A DNA stretch of 64,000 nucleotides from Gramella sp. MAR_2010_147 (GTDB lineage: Bacteria; Bacteroidota; Bacteroidia; Flavobacteriales; Flavobacteriaceae): the NCBI RefSeq assembly GCF_900105135.1, contig NZ_LT629741.1:3015001-3079000 (forward strand). The letters run 5' to 3'. The notes beneath the pieces were generated by a model. It did no database searches, was not told where the DNA came from, and saw only the letters and a list, made by a program, of their open reading frames with translations. Made by a program: the position numbers and the translations under genes. Shown piece by piece: positions 46,349 through 54,671 of this stretch (its first letter is position 1; each line of letters opens with the position of its first letter).

Positions 46349-47458
46349 ATGCCGATTTACATGGACCGTCACGATGTTTCAAAAGAAGTAACTGCTGAAA
46401 TTGTTGCAGAACTGCATCAAAAAGATTTAAAAATACAACACAAGTTTAACTGTAAAGGATTAACCTATTGGTTCGACGATAAAAGAAAAACTGCTTTTTG
46501 TTTAGTCGAGGCTCCTAATAAAGATGCTATCAAAGAAATGCACGACCAGGCGCACGGGGAAGTCCCTCACAGGATAATTGAGGTAGATAATGCTATAGTA
46601 GAATCTTTTTTAGGCCGTATAGAGGATCCTGAAAAATCCCAAAAAACAGAACTTAATATAATTAATGATCCCGCCTTCAGAGTAATAATGGTGGTGGGAG
46701 TAAAACCTTCTTTTTTCAGAAAAATTCTGGATGAGAAGGTAAACTTACTAATAAAGGAACAGCATAGTGAAATTATAAAATCCTTAAGTAACTATAATGG
46801 AAGACTTGTAAAAAGAAATCAGGATCGTTTTTTGATTTCTTATGATTCTGTAACAAATGCTATTAAATGCGCTCTTGAAATCCAGATTAATTTTAAAAAG
46901 AATTTCAATACGAAATACGGCTCTCCTGTTAAACTAAAAATTAGCTTGAATGGAGGTGTCCCTGTAGATGAAAAGGAAGGGTTTTTTGAAAATACTATAA
47001 AAGCAGCACAATCTTATTATGATCTGGTAGTAGGTGAAATGGTTTTATCTACTGAAGTCAAGGAATTGTACGAGAGTGAGAATTCGAATAATTCTATTGC
47101 ATCTGACTCTTTTGTTACACTGAAGCCATCTGAAGAAAAATTTTTAAAGGATCTTGTATTTTTTACCGAGAAAGAATGGTGTAATCCCACTCTGAATATT
47201 CGTGATTTTACCCAATACTTTGGATATAGTAAATCTAAGCTGTATCGAAAAATTATCACCTTAACAGGTAAATCCCCAAATATTTTTCTGAAAGATTACC
47301 GACTTACTAAAGCATTACAGTTTCTAAATAAAGAAGACCTGAATGTCTCAGAAGTTGCATTTGAAACAGGATTTAACAGCCTCGGGTACTTCTCAAAGTG
47401 TTTTCAAGAAAGCTTCGGGATCCTTCCTTCCCAATATCTGAAATCGAAATGTTTATGA
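46349..47458 (+). CDS. Three-domain regulator: DUF4242, degenerate cyclase homology domain and AraC-type DNA-binding domain
   Basis: The 369-residue protein has an N-terminal DUF4242 domain (about 1-92, SCO4226-like, a family with a nickel-binding member), a middle region (about 105-245) that resembles a class III nucleotide cyclase homology domain (LSNYNGRLVKRNQDRFLISYDSVTNAIKCALEIQINF), and a C-terminal AraC HTH (about 265-369, LNVSEVAFETGFNSLGYFSKCFQ). The cyclase-type metal aspartate (usual GDGF) appears replaced (QDRF), so it is probably a sensor and not an enzyme. It probably controls the cupin and oxidase genes that follow. Effector unknown. Confidence 0.85.
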   Translation: MPIYMDRHDVSKEVTAEIVAELHQKDLKIQHKFNCKGLTYWFDDKRKTAFCLVEAPNKDAIKEMHDQAHGEVPHRIIEVDNAIVESFLGRIEDPEKSQKTELNIINDPAFRVIMVVGVKPSFFRKILDEKVNLLIKEQHSEIIKSLSNYNGRLVKRNQDRFLISYDSVTNAIKCALEIQINFKKNFNTKYGSPVKLKISLNGGVPVDEKEGFFENTIKAAQSYYDLVVGEMVLSTEVKELYESENSNNSIASDSFVTLKPSEEKFLKDLVFFTEKEWCNPTLNIRDFTQYFGYSKSKLYRKIITLTGKSPNIFLKDYRLTKALQFLNKEDLNVSEVAFETGFNSLGYFSKCFQESFGILPSQYLKSKCL

Positions 47459-47611
47459 TATTTGATGGTTTTTATCAAATCTAAAATCTGCCACTTTCTC
47501 TCTTTATTACTCAATTGATCCAAATTTGATATTTGTTGAACCAAAAGTAGCTATCCAGGTTTTAATTGCTAGTTACCTTTAAGGAATTAATAATTTTTAA
47601 AGTGTAGCAAA

Positions 47612-47998
47612 ATGAGAGTAGCAAAAGAAAATATCGAAGTAAAAATGGAAATTCCCGGTGCAATTATTCGTCAACGAACAGAATTTGGAGATGCATCGGG
47701 ATTAGGTAAAATTAGCGGTGAATTTTTCAGCCTTTCAGCAGGAGTAGATACTACTCCACTCTTTATAGGGCTTGAAGGAAACTTATGCCAGTGTCCCCAC
47801 TGGGGTTATGTACTGAGCGGACAAATAGAAACCACTGATTCCAAAGGTACTCAGGAAAGTGTAAATACTAACGACTTGTTTTTCTGGCCAGCCGGGCATA
47901 ATGTAAAGGTAATTGAGGATGCTGAAATCATTATGTTCAGCCCACAACATGAACATACAAAAGTAATCAATCACATGATTGAGAAAACTAAGGATTAG
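47612..47998 (+). CDS. Small cupin-like protein
   Basis: The 128-residue protein has a cupin core with the segment NLCQCPHWGYVLSGQIETTDSKG and NTNDLFFWPAGHNVKVIEDAEIIMFSPQHEH, the expected strand pattern for a single small beta-barrel. Possible metal ligands are H in CPHWG and H in PAGH. No signal peptide is seen. It lies between the AraC-type regulator and the flavin oxidase. Function unknown; a small-molecule binding or dioxygenase-like role is possible. Confidence 0.75.
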   Translation: MRVAKENIEVKMEIPGAIIRQRTEFGDASGLGKISGEFFSLSAGVDTTPLFIGLEGNLCQCPHWGYVLSGQIETTDSKGTQESVNTNDLFFWPAGHNVKVIEDAEIIMFSPQHEHTKVINHMIEKTKD

Positions 47999-48098
47999 TT
48001 CAAAAACTATATTAATTAACTCCTTATAAAATTGACTTTTGGGGGATTCTTTTGTCAAAGTTAAATCCTCATTCCTCTTAAATTTAAAATATAAAATC

Positions 48099-49499
48099 AT
48101 GGCAACAGAAACAACTTCTCAACAAAATATCGACTCTTCAAAAATTGAAAAATTTGCTACTCAATTGCGAGGAAAAATAGTATTGGCTTCAGATAAAAAT
48201 TATGATGAAACCAGGAAAGTATTTAACGCAATGATAGATAAACGACCTGAACTGTTTGTTATATGTATAGACGTTGCTGATGTAATAGCTTCAGTAAAGT
48301 TTGCAAAAGAAAATGATTTGGCGGTAGCCATAAGGGGCGGTGGCCATAATGGCGGCGGCTTAGGTTTATGCGAAGACGGTATGGTTATAGATTTATCGGG
48401 GATCAAATTTGTTCGTGTAAATACCTCTGATAATACAGTAAGGGTTGGTGGAGGTAATCTCTGGGGGGAAGTAGATCACGCCACACATATCTTTGGACTG
48501 GTCATTCCTGCAGGAATTATTTCTACTACAGGGGTAGGCGGTTTAACCCTGGGAGGAGGTGTAGGTTATTTGTCCAGAAAATTTGGCCTTACTATAGATA
48601 ACCTTCTCGAAGCCGATATGGTTTTGGCAGATGGCTCTTTTGTAACTGTAAATAAAGATCAACACAAGGATTTATTTTGGGCCATACGTGGAGGCGGAGG
48701 AAATTTTGGGATCATTACCTCTTTTAAATTTCAGGCGCATCCTTTAAAAACTGTTTTTGGTGGTCCGACCTTATGGCCTATTGAAAAAACTGAAGAAATC
48801 ATGGAGTGGTTTGATGGTTTTATCCACACGGCTCCTGATGATCTCAATGGATTTATAGCGACTCTTGTCATTCCGGGGCCTCCCTTTCCGGATTTTTTAC
48901 ACAACAAACAATTTTGCGCCATCGTTTGGTGCTACACAGGACCTATGGACAAAGCCAAAGAAGTTTTTCAACCTATCATGGCTAAAGAACCAATATTCGA
49001 TCATGTAGGAGAAATGCCTTATCCTGCTATTCAAACCTTGTTTGATGGTTTGTTTCCTCCCGGCCTTCAATGGTACTGGCGTGCAGATTTCTTTAATAAC
49101 CTCCACCCTGAAATAAGTGCACAGCATTTAAAATTTGGCTCCAGAATACCCACTCCACTTTCGCAGATGCATCTATATCCCATCAGTGGTGCAGCCAGTA
49201 GAGTGGGAAAAGAAGAAACTCCATGGGCTTATCGTGATGCTAAATATGCCGGGGTGATTGTAGGTGTAGATAAAGATCCTGCAAATAATGATAAAATTAC
49301 TCAGTGGTGTAAAGATTACTGGAACGCGCTTCATGATTATTCTGCAGGAGGGGCGTATTCAAATTTTATGATGGATGAAGGACAGGAGCGGGTAAAAACC
49401 AGTTATAAATATAATTATGAGCGCTTAGCCAAAATAAAAAAACAATATGATCCTGAAAATTTCTTTAGAATTAACCAGAACATACAACCATCAAATTAA
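48099..49499 (+). CDS. FAD-dependent oxidase of the BBE (berberine bridge enzyme-like) family
   Basis: The 466-residue protein has the FAD-binding PCMH domain with AVAIRGGGHNGGG (H83 the likely site of covalent FAD), TTGVGGLTLGGGVGYLSRKFG and WAIRGGGGNFGII, and the BBE-type C-terminus YERLAKIKKQYDPENFFRINQNI. The second covalent cysteine of bicovalent oxidases is not seen at the usual GVGG position, so a single histidyl link is expected. I chose the ATG at 48099, since the upstream extension begins with TTG and lacks family similarity. The substrate is unknown. Sugar or alcohol oxidation is the common theme. Confidence 0.88.
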   Translation: MATETTSQQNIDSSKIEKFATQLRGKIVLASDKNYDETRKVFNAMIDKRPELFVICIDVADVIASVKFAKENDLAVAIRGGGHNGGGLGLCEDGMVIDLSGIKFVRVNTSDNTVRVGGGNLWGEVDHATHIFGLVIPAGIISTTGVGGLTLGGGVGYLSRKFGLTIDNLLEADMVLADGSFVTVNKDQHKDLFWAIRGGGGNFGIITSFKFQAHPLKTVFGGPTLWPIEKTEEIMEWFDGFIHTAPDDLNGFIATLVIPGPPFPDFLHNKQFCAIVWCYTGPMDKAKEVFQPIMAKEPIFDHVGEMPYPAIQTLFDGLFPPGLQWYWRADFFNNLHPEISAQHLKFGSRIPTPLSQMHLYPISGAASRVGKEETPWAYRDAKYAGVIVGVDKDPANNDKITQWCKDYWNALHDYSAGGAYSNFMMDEGQERVKTSYKYNYERLAKIKKQYDPENFFRINQNIQPSN

Positions 49500-49759
49500 T
49501 CTGATTTTTAATGAATAGCAATTAAAAAATGATTGCTCAATTGGCTATTTCTAAATTCTACTTAAGCTTTTTATATAGATGAATATTAATCACCTACCTT
49601 TTTATTTTAAGGTGATCTATGAGGGTGTTCGTGATAATAAATCTACTGTCTATATCTTTCTGTTGGAAATAAGAAAGCCCAGTTGAAATTAAAAATTTAA
49701 TAAATTAACTATTTATAACAAATTTACTAATAAAGGGTAAAAACTATTAGACAATTACT
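49500..49759. other. 260-bp gap with a hairpin, no gene
   Basis: ATCACCT (49589-49595) and AGGTGAT (49609-49615) form a short stem downstream of the oxidase gene and before the convergent integrase stop. No T-rich tract follows, so I do not call it a terminator. Confidence 0.4.
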
Positions 49760-51019
49760 TTATTCATTAGTCTTCCTTTTATCTGTAATTTTCTTCGCTT
49801 CTTTTTCTGCTAGCTTCATTTTTAACGCGTTCATATCATCGCTAATCTTCCGGTCTACTATTTTAGCATAATGCTGAGTTGTTCTAAGATCTTTATGTCC
49901 GAGCATTTTACTTACAGACTCTATAGGAACACCATTAGTTAGAGTAATAGTAGTTGCAAAAGTATGCCGGGCTAGGTGAGTTGTAAGTGGTTTATTTATG
50001 CCGCACAATGCCGCGATTTCTTTTAAAAAAGCGTTAGACTTCTGGTTGCTTAGAACAGGTAATACATAATCTCCGTTTTTTACTTCCGGATGGTCCTTAT
50101 AACGGTCTAAAATTTCTTCTGCGACGGGTAGGAGAGGGATACTACTCAGGGATTTGGTTTTAGTTCTCTTGATGCGAATCCATTTCCCGCCGTCAATACC
50201 TTTGGTGATATCTGCACTGCTCAGTTTTTTTACGTCAGAATATGCTAGTCCGGTATAGCAACTAAATACAAACATATCTCTAACCAGTTTCAGACGATCC
50301 AGGTGAAGATCTTTATTAATGAGTTTTTGCACTTCTTCTTCATTTAAGTATTCCCGCTCCACCGTTTCAAACTGCACCTTGTAATTATAGAAGGGATCCC
50401 GGTCCATCCATTGGTTGGCAAGGGCAATGCGAATGATCTTTTTAAAATTGTTTACATACTTCAAGGCAGAGTTATGATTACACTCCCGCTTGGTCTTCAG
50501 AAAATACTCGAATTTGGTGATGAACTGGTGATTGATATCATTCATCGGGTAATCTTCGGCTTTATATTCTTCTTTTAGAAACTGTTCAACATGATTATAA
50601 CATGTCCAGTAACGTTTAGCGGTGCTTTTTGAGATACTTTTACCCGAAAGACGATCCATTTGTTCGTTATGCTCCTTAAAGACCTCCAGGGTCATTTTAG
50701 GCTTCTTTTTATTTACTCCCTTAAATTCATCAAGAATGTTTTTTGAAGTAACGGTTTTATCCTCTTCAATCAGACTCTGATGTATATTCTTAATCCTGTT
50801 CCTGAGTACGTTGATATAATTATTTAATTCTACTGCCTCAGGACTTTTTCCCAGCATTTTTTCTGATTTAGAATGCCATTTTCTGGGATCTACTTTGCGA
50901 TTTATACTTAATGCAGATCTCTTGTTATTCACTGAAATGCGTAAATAAATATCACTCTCAGAGGTTTTTTCGTTTCTGCTTTTTCTGAGGTAAAAACTAA
51001 GTTGATAAGAAGTGCTCAT
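49760..51019 (-). CDS. Tyrosine recombinase (site-specific integrase), Bacteroidota type
   Basis: The 419-residue protein has an N-terminal arm-binding domain (about 1-95), a SAM-like core-binding domain (about 110-210) and a catalytic domain. The expected residues are H348-x-x-R351 (HLARHTF), H375 (LGHKD) and the nucleophile Y384 (QHYAKI). In the first catalytic block (CYTGLAYSD) an alanine, A259, stands where the first arginine of the RHRY tetrad is usual, as is known for IntDOT-like enzymes. The gene reads away from the 3' end of the tmRNA gene, 250 bp from it, with inverted repeats between. It probably integrated or is the remnant of an element at ssrA. Confidence 0.93.
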   Translation of the reverse strand: MSTSYQLSFYLRKSRNEKTSESDIYLRISVNNKRSALSINRKVDPRKWHSKSEKMLGKSPEAVELNNYINVLRNRIKNIHQSLIEEDKTVTSKNILDEFKGVNKKKPKMTLEVFKEHNEQMDRLSGKSISKSTAKRYWTCYNHVEQFLKEEYKAEDYPMNDINHQFITKFEYFLKTKRECNHNSALKYVNNFKKIIRIALANQWMDRDPFYNYKVQFETVEREYLNEEEVQKLINKDLHLDRLKLVRDMFVFSCYTGLAYSDVKKLSSADITKGIDGGKWIRIKRTKTKSLSSIPLLPVAEEILDRYKDHPEVKNGDYVLPVLSNQKSNAFLKEIAALCGINKPLTTHLARHTFATTITLTNGVPIESVSKMLGHKDLRTTQHYAKIVDRKISDDMNALKMKLAEKEAKKITDKRKTNE

Positions 51020-51120
51020 ATTTTGGTCTTAAAATGGACACTTAAAGTAGCAAAAATTGAGATACGAAATAAAACTTTAATATTTTGTAAAGATTTGATA
51101 ATTAGGGTTTTTAGCCGTTT

Positions 51121-51169
51121 CTGGTTACCAATTTTCACGTAAATAATTGGTAACCAGATTGGTCACCAG
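51121..51169. repeat. Perfect 13-bp inverted repeat plus third arm upstream of the integrase
   Basis: CTGGTTACCAATT (51121-51133) and AATTGGTAACCAG (51145-51157) form a perfect 13-bp inverted repeat with an 11-base loop. A third copy, ATTGGTCACCAG (51158-51169), follows at once with one change. The position between int and the tmRNA 3' end fits arm-type binding sites for the recombinase or its excisionase. No further copy of the 13-bp arm was found elsewhere in the window. Confidence 0.7.
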
Positions 51170-51211
51170 AAATAGGCATTTATTTGCTTTTATATGATAT
51201 TCTAAAAAACA

Positions 51212-51246
51212 AAAAACCCCGTAAATCCTAGGATTCCGGGGTTTTT
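51212..51246. terminator. Intrinsic terminator beyond the tmRNA 3' end
   Basis: AAAAACCCCG (51212-51221) pairs with CGGGGTTTTT (51237-51246) and an inner AATCC/GGATT helix extends the stem. On the minus strand the stem ends in a T run, which fits termination of ssrA transcription. It is symmetric enough to work both ways. Confidence 0.85.
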
Positions 51247-51268
51247 GATTGAGTTTACTACTCAAAAA

Positions 51269-51666
51269 GTGGAGTCGGAGGGGTTCGAACCCTCGTCCAA
51301 ACAAGCAATTCAGATGCTTTCTACACGTTTAGTTTTCACTTGATTGTCGATGCAAAGCCGGCCGAAAACCACCAACTTTACACGTATCCTCAATTAAGTT
51401 TCAGAAACTCATCAAGGCCCTGAGCTCCCTATATTTACTTTATCGGTGCCTCTGGTGTGGATGCCGTAAATCAAGGCCTCCACGAGACATCTCGGCTCCC
51501 TGCCTTGCAGGGACTAAGTATAACCTACTATGATTCGGTTACGCAGCCAAGGCGTAGTTATTCTCGCCGTTTAAAAAAGTGTGAAATATGATATTTAAGA
51601 GCTATATCCCAGCGCTCTACGTGCTTACAACTCAATTAGACTCGCTGTCAAAACCAAGTCGACCCC
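51269..51666 (-). ncRNA. ssrA: Transfer-messenger RNA
   Basis: tmRNA rescues stalled ribosomes. The minus-strand 5' end GGGGTCGACTTGGTTTTGACAG and the 3' end GGTTCGAACCCCTCCGACTCC pair in the acceptor stem (GGGGTCG with CGACTCC), and the T-loop motif GTTCGAAC is present. The tag reading frame (51568-51539) reads GENNYALAA followed by a TAA stop, preceded by the resume region. Length is about 398 nt. The terminal CCA is only partly encoded. Promoter DNA lies above 51666, where minus-strand TATTTTAT-like sequence precedes the 5' end. Confidence 0.95.
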
Positions 51667-51723
51667 ATAAAATAATGAACATTTTCTTTGTGATAATGGC
51701 GTTTCCACCTCGCTCCTTCGTCC

Positions 51724-51804
51724 CTTCGACAAGCTCAGGGCTCAGGAGACTCGGCGGTCGGGCTATTCGCTTCAATCTTTTTTATTGTACTTCGACAAGC
51801 TCAG
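51724..51804. repeat. Duplicated CTTCGACAAGCTCAG motif
   Basis: The 15-mer CTTCGACAAGCTCAG occurs at 51724-51738 and 51790-51804. This kind of short repeat is common between genes in flavobacteria. The role is unknown. Confidence 0.7.
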
Positions 51805-51872
51805 CACAGCCAAAAAAGGATTTCCGCTACTATCCCTAACGCAAATGAGAACTTTAAATTCCTTAAGCCGTC

Positions 51873-51922
51873 AACCTGAACTTGATTCAGGTTCCCATTA
51901 GATGCTGAAATAAGTTCAGCAT
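51873..51922. repeat. Pair of short palindromes (REP-like)
   Basis: AACCTGAA (51873-51880) pairs with TTCAGGTT (51886-51893) across 5 bases, and ATGCTGAA (51902-51909) with TTCAGCAT (51915-51922) across 5 bases. The two hairpins are related by their TGAA/TTCA ends and 5-base loops. They resemble REP-like elements of flavobacterial intergenic regions. Confidence 0.65.
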
Positions 51923-52139
51923 GACGCATCTTTTAAATTTAAAACTCAAAATTTCAAAGAAATCCGATTGCATATTCCAATCGGGTCAGCAAAGATATAG
52001 ATTTTTCAAAAGAATCAGCTAAATTCATAAGCTTTTCATTTAATATGAAAACTCAAGGAAAGTGATCATAAAAAATTTTCTGACATTTTTTTATTTATAT
52101 CTTTGAAACACTTCAAATTAAGCAAAATCTATACCGTTT

Positions 52140-53363
52140 ATGATAAAATTTGCCCTGATCAAAGAACGAAAAACTCCGCCAGACAGGAGAGTCGTATTCT
52201 CTCCACAAATGCTGAAAAAAGTGGTTGCTCAATTTCCGGAAGCTTCTTTTAAAGTGGAAAGCTCTAATATCAGGATATTTAGCGATCAGGAATATCGCGA
52301 TGCAGGTTTTGAAGTTTCCACAGATATCAGTGATTGTGATGTATTATTAGGAGTAAAAGAAGTCCCGATTCCAAATTTGATACCTGACAAAAAGTACTTT
52401 TTCTTTTCCCATACTATTAAAAAGCAGCCCTATAACCGTGATCTGCTTCGTGAGATATTGGAAAGAAATGTTGAATTATATGATCATGAGGTGATCACTA
52501 ATAAAAATAATGCCCGTCTTATAGGTTTTGGTCGATATGCCGGACTGGTAGGTGCTTATAATGGAATTCGTTCCATAGGGATCAAGGAAAAAAGATTTGA
52601 ACTTCCAAAAGCAGAAAATTTACCAGATCTGAGCACCATGCTGGCTGAACTGGATGATATAGATTTACCAGATTATAAATTCGTTTTAACTGGAAGCGGA
52701 AAAGTTGCCCGTGGAGCTAAAGAAATTTTAGATCATCTTAAAATTAAACAGGTTGATCCGGAAACTTATTTGGTGAATGAATTCAATGAACCGGTTTTTT
52801 GCCATATCGATGTACTGGATTACGCGAAACGTAAGGATGGGGCACAGGGGAGCAGAAAGGAATTTTATAAAGTTCCTGAAAACTATGATTCAGATTTTAT
52901 AAAATTTGCTAAAACCAGTGATGTCTTTATTGCGGGTCATTTTTACGGTCAGGGCGCTCCGGTCTTTTATTCCGAAGAAGATATAAAAGACAGGGATTTC
53001 CGAATAAAATATGTGGCTGATGTTTCCTGTGACATTGCAGGGCCGGTAGCAAGTACGATTCGCCCTTCCACAATCGCAGAGCCCTTTTATGGCTATGATC
53101 CCGAAACCGGAAATGAAATAGATTTTCACGATCCCAGGGCTATCACCATCATGGCAGTAGATAATTTACCATGTGAATTGCCCAAAGATGCCAGCGAAGG
53201 ATTTGGAGAAATGTTCCTGAAAAGCGTGATTCCTGCATTTTTTAATGATGATAAAGACGGCATCCTGGGTAGAGCCAGGATGACAGCTAATGGAAAATTA
53301 ACTCCACTTTATTCATATTTACAGGACTTTGTGGATGAAAAAGAATTGAAAAATGAAGCTTAG
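52140..53363 (+). CDS. Saccharopine dehydrogenase/alanine dehydrogenase-like NAD(P)-binding protein
   Basis: The 407-residue cytosolic protein has an alanine dehydrogenase/PNT N-terminal domain (FALIKERKTPPDRRVVFSPQ, with conserved R and K), a Rossmann-type segment (FVLTGSGKVARGAKEIL) and a C-terminal catalytic region (FIAGHFYGQGAPVFYS, VADVSCDIAGPVASTIRPSTI). This is the lysine-forming saccharopine dehydrogenase-like family widespread in Bacteroidota. The exact substrate is not known to me. It ends inside the start of the EEP hydrolase gene (11-bp overlap). Confidence 0.85.
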   Translation: MIKFALIKERKTPPDRRVVFSPQMLKKVVAQFPEASFKVESSNIRIFSDQEYRDAGFEVSTDISDCDVLLGVKEVPIPNLIPDKKYFFFSHTIKKQPYNRDLLREILERNVELYDHEVITNKNNARLIGFGRYAGLVGAYNGIRSIGIKEKRFELPKAENLPDLSTMLAELDDIDLPDYKFVLTGSGKVARGAKEILDHLKIKQVDPETYLVNEFNEPVFCHIDVLDYAKRKDGAQGSRKEFYKVPENYDSDFIKFAKTSDVFIAGHFYGQGAPVFYSEEDIKDRDFRIKYVADVSCDIAGPVASTIRPSTIAEPFYGYDPETGNEIDFHDPRAITIMAVDNLPCELPKDASEGFGEMFLKSVIPAFFNDDKDGILGRARMTANGKLTPLYSYLQDFVDEKELKNEA

Positions 53364-54186
53364 AAGATTTATTCTTATTGTAGCTGTTATTTTCTGCGGA
53401 GCTCTGCAAAGCCAGGAGATGGATGTAATGACCTATAACATCAAATATGCCAATGAAAATGACGGGGAGAATAGCTGGTCTGTTCGCAAAGACTGGATCA
53501 CCCGGCAAATTGCCTTTTATGAACCTGATATTTTAGGAGTTCAGGAGGCCGTGATCTCGCAACTGGATTATTTAACTGAAAAAATAGGTGCATACCAGTT
53601 TATAGGAGTAGGTAGAGAAGGGGAGGATGCTGGTGAGTTTAGTGCAATACTGTATAAAAAGAAGAAATTTAAGGTGCTGAAGATGAACACTTTATGGTTG
53701 TCTGAAACTCCAGATAAGATAAGTAAAGGTTGGGACGCCGATTATAACCGGGTTTATACCTATGGTTTATTCCAGAATAAAAAGACTGCTGAAAAATTCT
53801 GGGTTTTTAACACCCATTTTGATCATGTTGGCGATCAGGCGAGATTGGAAAGTTCAAAACTCATTATAAAGAAAATTAAGGAATTGAATACAGAAAATCT
53901 TCCTGTACTTTTAATGGGAGATTTCAACCTTGAACCAGAAACAGAAGGAATTCAGCTAATTTCGGAACATTTGAAAGATTCCAGGATGATGGCAAAACTG
54001 GTCTTTGGTCCAGATGGAACTTTTAATGCCTACAAATTTGATCAACCAGTTACCCGGAGGATCGACTATATATTCAGTAATGAAAAAGTGATCGTAGAAA
54101 AATACGCGGTGTTAAGTGATTCAAAAGAAATGAAATATCCTTCAGATCATTTTCCCGTGTCCATTGTGGTGAAATTTTCAGAATAA
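53353..54186 (+). CDS. Endonuclease/exonuclease/phosphatase-family secreted protein
   Basis: The 277-residue protein has a signal peptide (ending near GALQSQ) and the motifs of the DNase I/EEP fold: MTYNIKYANEN, GVQEA with the metal-binding glutamate, FNTHFDHVGDQAR, LLMGDFNLEPE, RRIDYIFSN and PSDHFPV. It is predicted to be a periplasmic or secreted phosphodiesterase or nuclease; the substrate is unknown. The start overlaps the preceding gene by 11 bp, and the 3' end overlaps the convergent DUF2809 gene by 40 bp. Confidence 0.92.
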   Translation: MKLRRFILIVAVIFCGALQSQEMDVMTYNIKYANENDGENSWSVRKDWITRQIAFYEPDILGVQEAVISQLDYLTEKIGAYQFIGVGREGEDAGEFSAILYKKKKFKVLKMNTLWLSETPDKISKGWDADYNRVYTYGLFQNKKTAEKFWVFNTHFDHVGDQARLESSKLIIKKIKELNTENLPVLLMGDFNLEPETEGIQLISEHLKDSRMMAKLVFGPDGTFNAYKFDQPVTRRIDYIFSNEKVIVEKYAVLSDSKEMKYPSDHFPVSIVVKFSE

Positions 54187-54563
54187 TTTGTCCTGCAAAA
54201 TTCTGCAAATCCCGTAAATAAAATTCCAAGGCTGTAGGCTAAAAGATCCCAAACCGAAAAACTACTACCCAAAACGATCAGTACGATCTTTGGTGGCTGA
54301 TATTGCATCAATTTTACAATATCAAGTAGCTGCAAGAATTCTACTGTAAATGAAAATAACCATACCGTGATAAGTCCTTTAAAAACTGAAATCCTGAAAA
54401 ATAACATGAGGAAGCAGTAGATAAGAATTACGACCAGGAAATCTCCAAGATATGGACGAATAAAACTATCATTTACATATTTGGCGATGATTACCTCAAT
54501 TATTAAAAGGAAAAGAAATCCCAGAAAATAATAAATTCTTTTGTTTCTATTTAGGTTAATCAT
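54147..54563 (-). CDS. DUF2809-family integral membrane protein
   Basis: The 138-residue protein has four hydrophobic segments and the DUF2809 pattern: FIRPYLGDFLVVILIYCFLM, FSFTVEFLQLLDI and DLLAYSLGILFTGF. It is similar in layout to VanZ-like small membrane proteins. Function unknown. Its 3' end overlaps the EEP-family gene tail-to-tail by 40 bp, which is rather long. Confidence 0.85.
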   Translation of the reverse strand: MINLNRNKRIYYFLGFLFLLIIEVIIAKYVNDSFIRPYLGDFLVVILIYCFLMLFFRISVFKGLITVWLFSFTVEFLQLLDIVKLMQYQPPKIVLIVLGSSFSVWDLLAYSLGILFTGFAEFCRTNYSENFTTMDTGK

Positions 54564-54671
54564 TCTGCGTTAATATTAGGAGGCAAACTAAGCGATATGT
54601 CCAAATTTGATGAATGTATTTAGCTAAGGAATCATAAATTGGCCGGTGAATATTAATGTTTGAAAACATAT

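Larger units (their letters stand above)
51667..52139. other. Intergenic region with short repeats between tmRNA and the next gene
   Basis: The 473-bp gap contains the tmRNA promoter region and short repeats, listed separately. No gene is supported. The part from about 52020 to 52139 is AT-rich and should carry the promoter of the following dehydrogenase gene. Confidence 0.6.

Noticed and set aside
48039..48098. TTG-initiated extension of the flavin oxidase
   Set aside because: The extension has no signal peptide or family similarity, and an ATG at 48099 is well placed.
51588..51839. An open reading frame on the plus strand
   Set aside because: It overlaps the tmRNA 5' part and the short repeats, and its translation has no protein-like composition.
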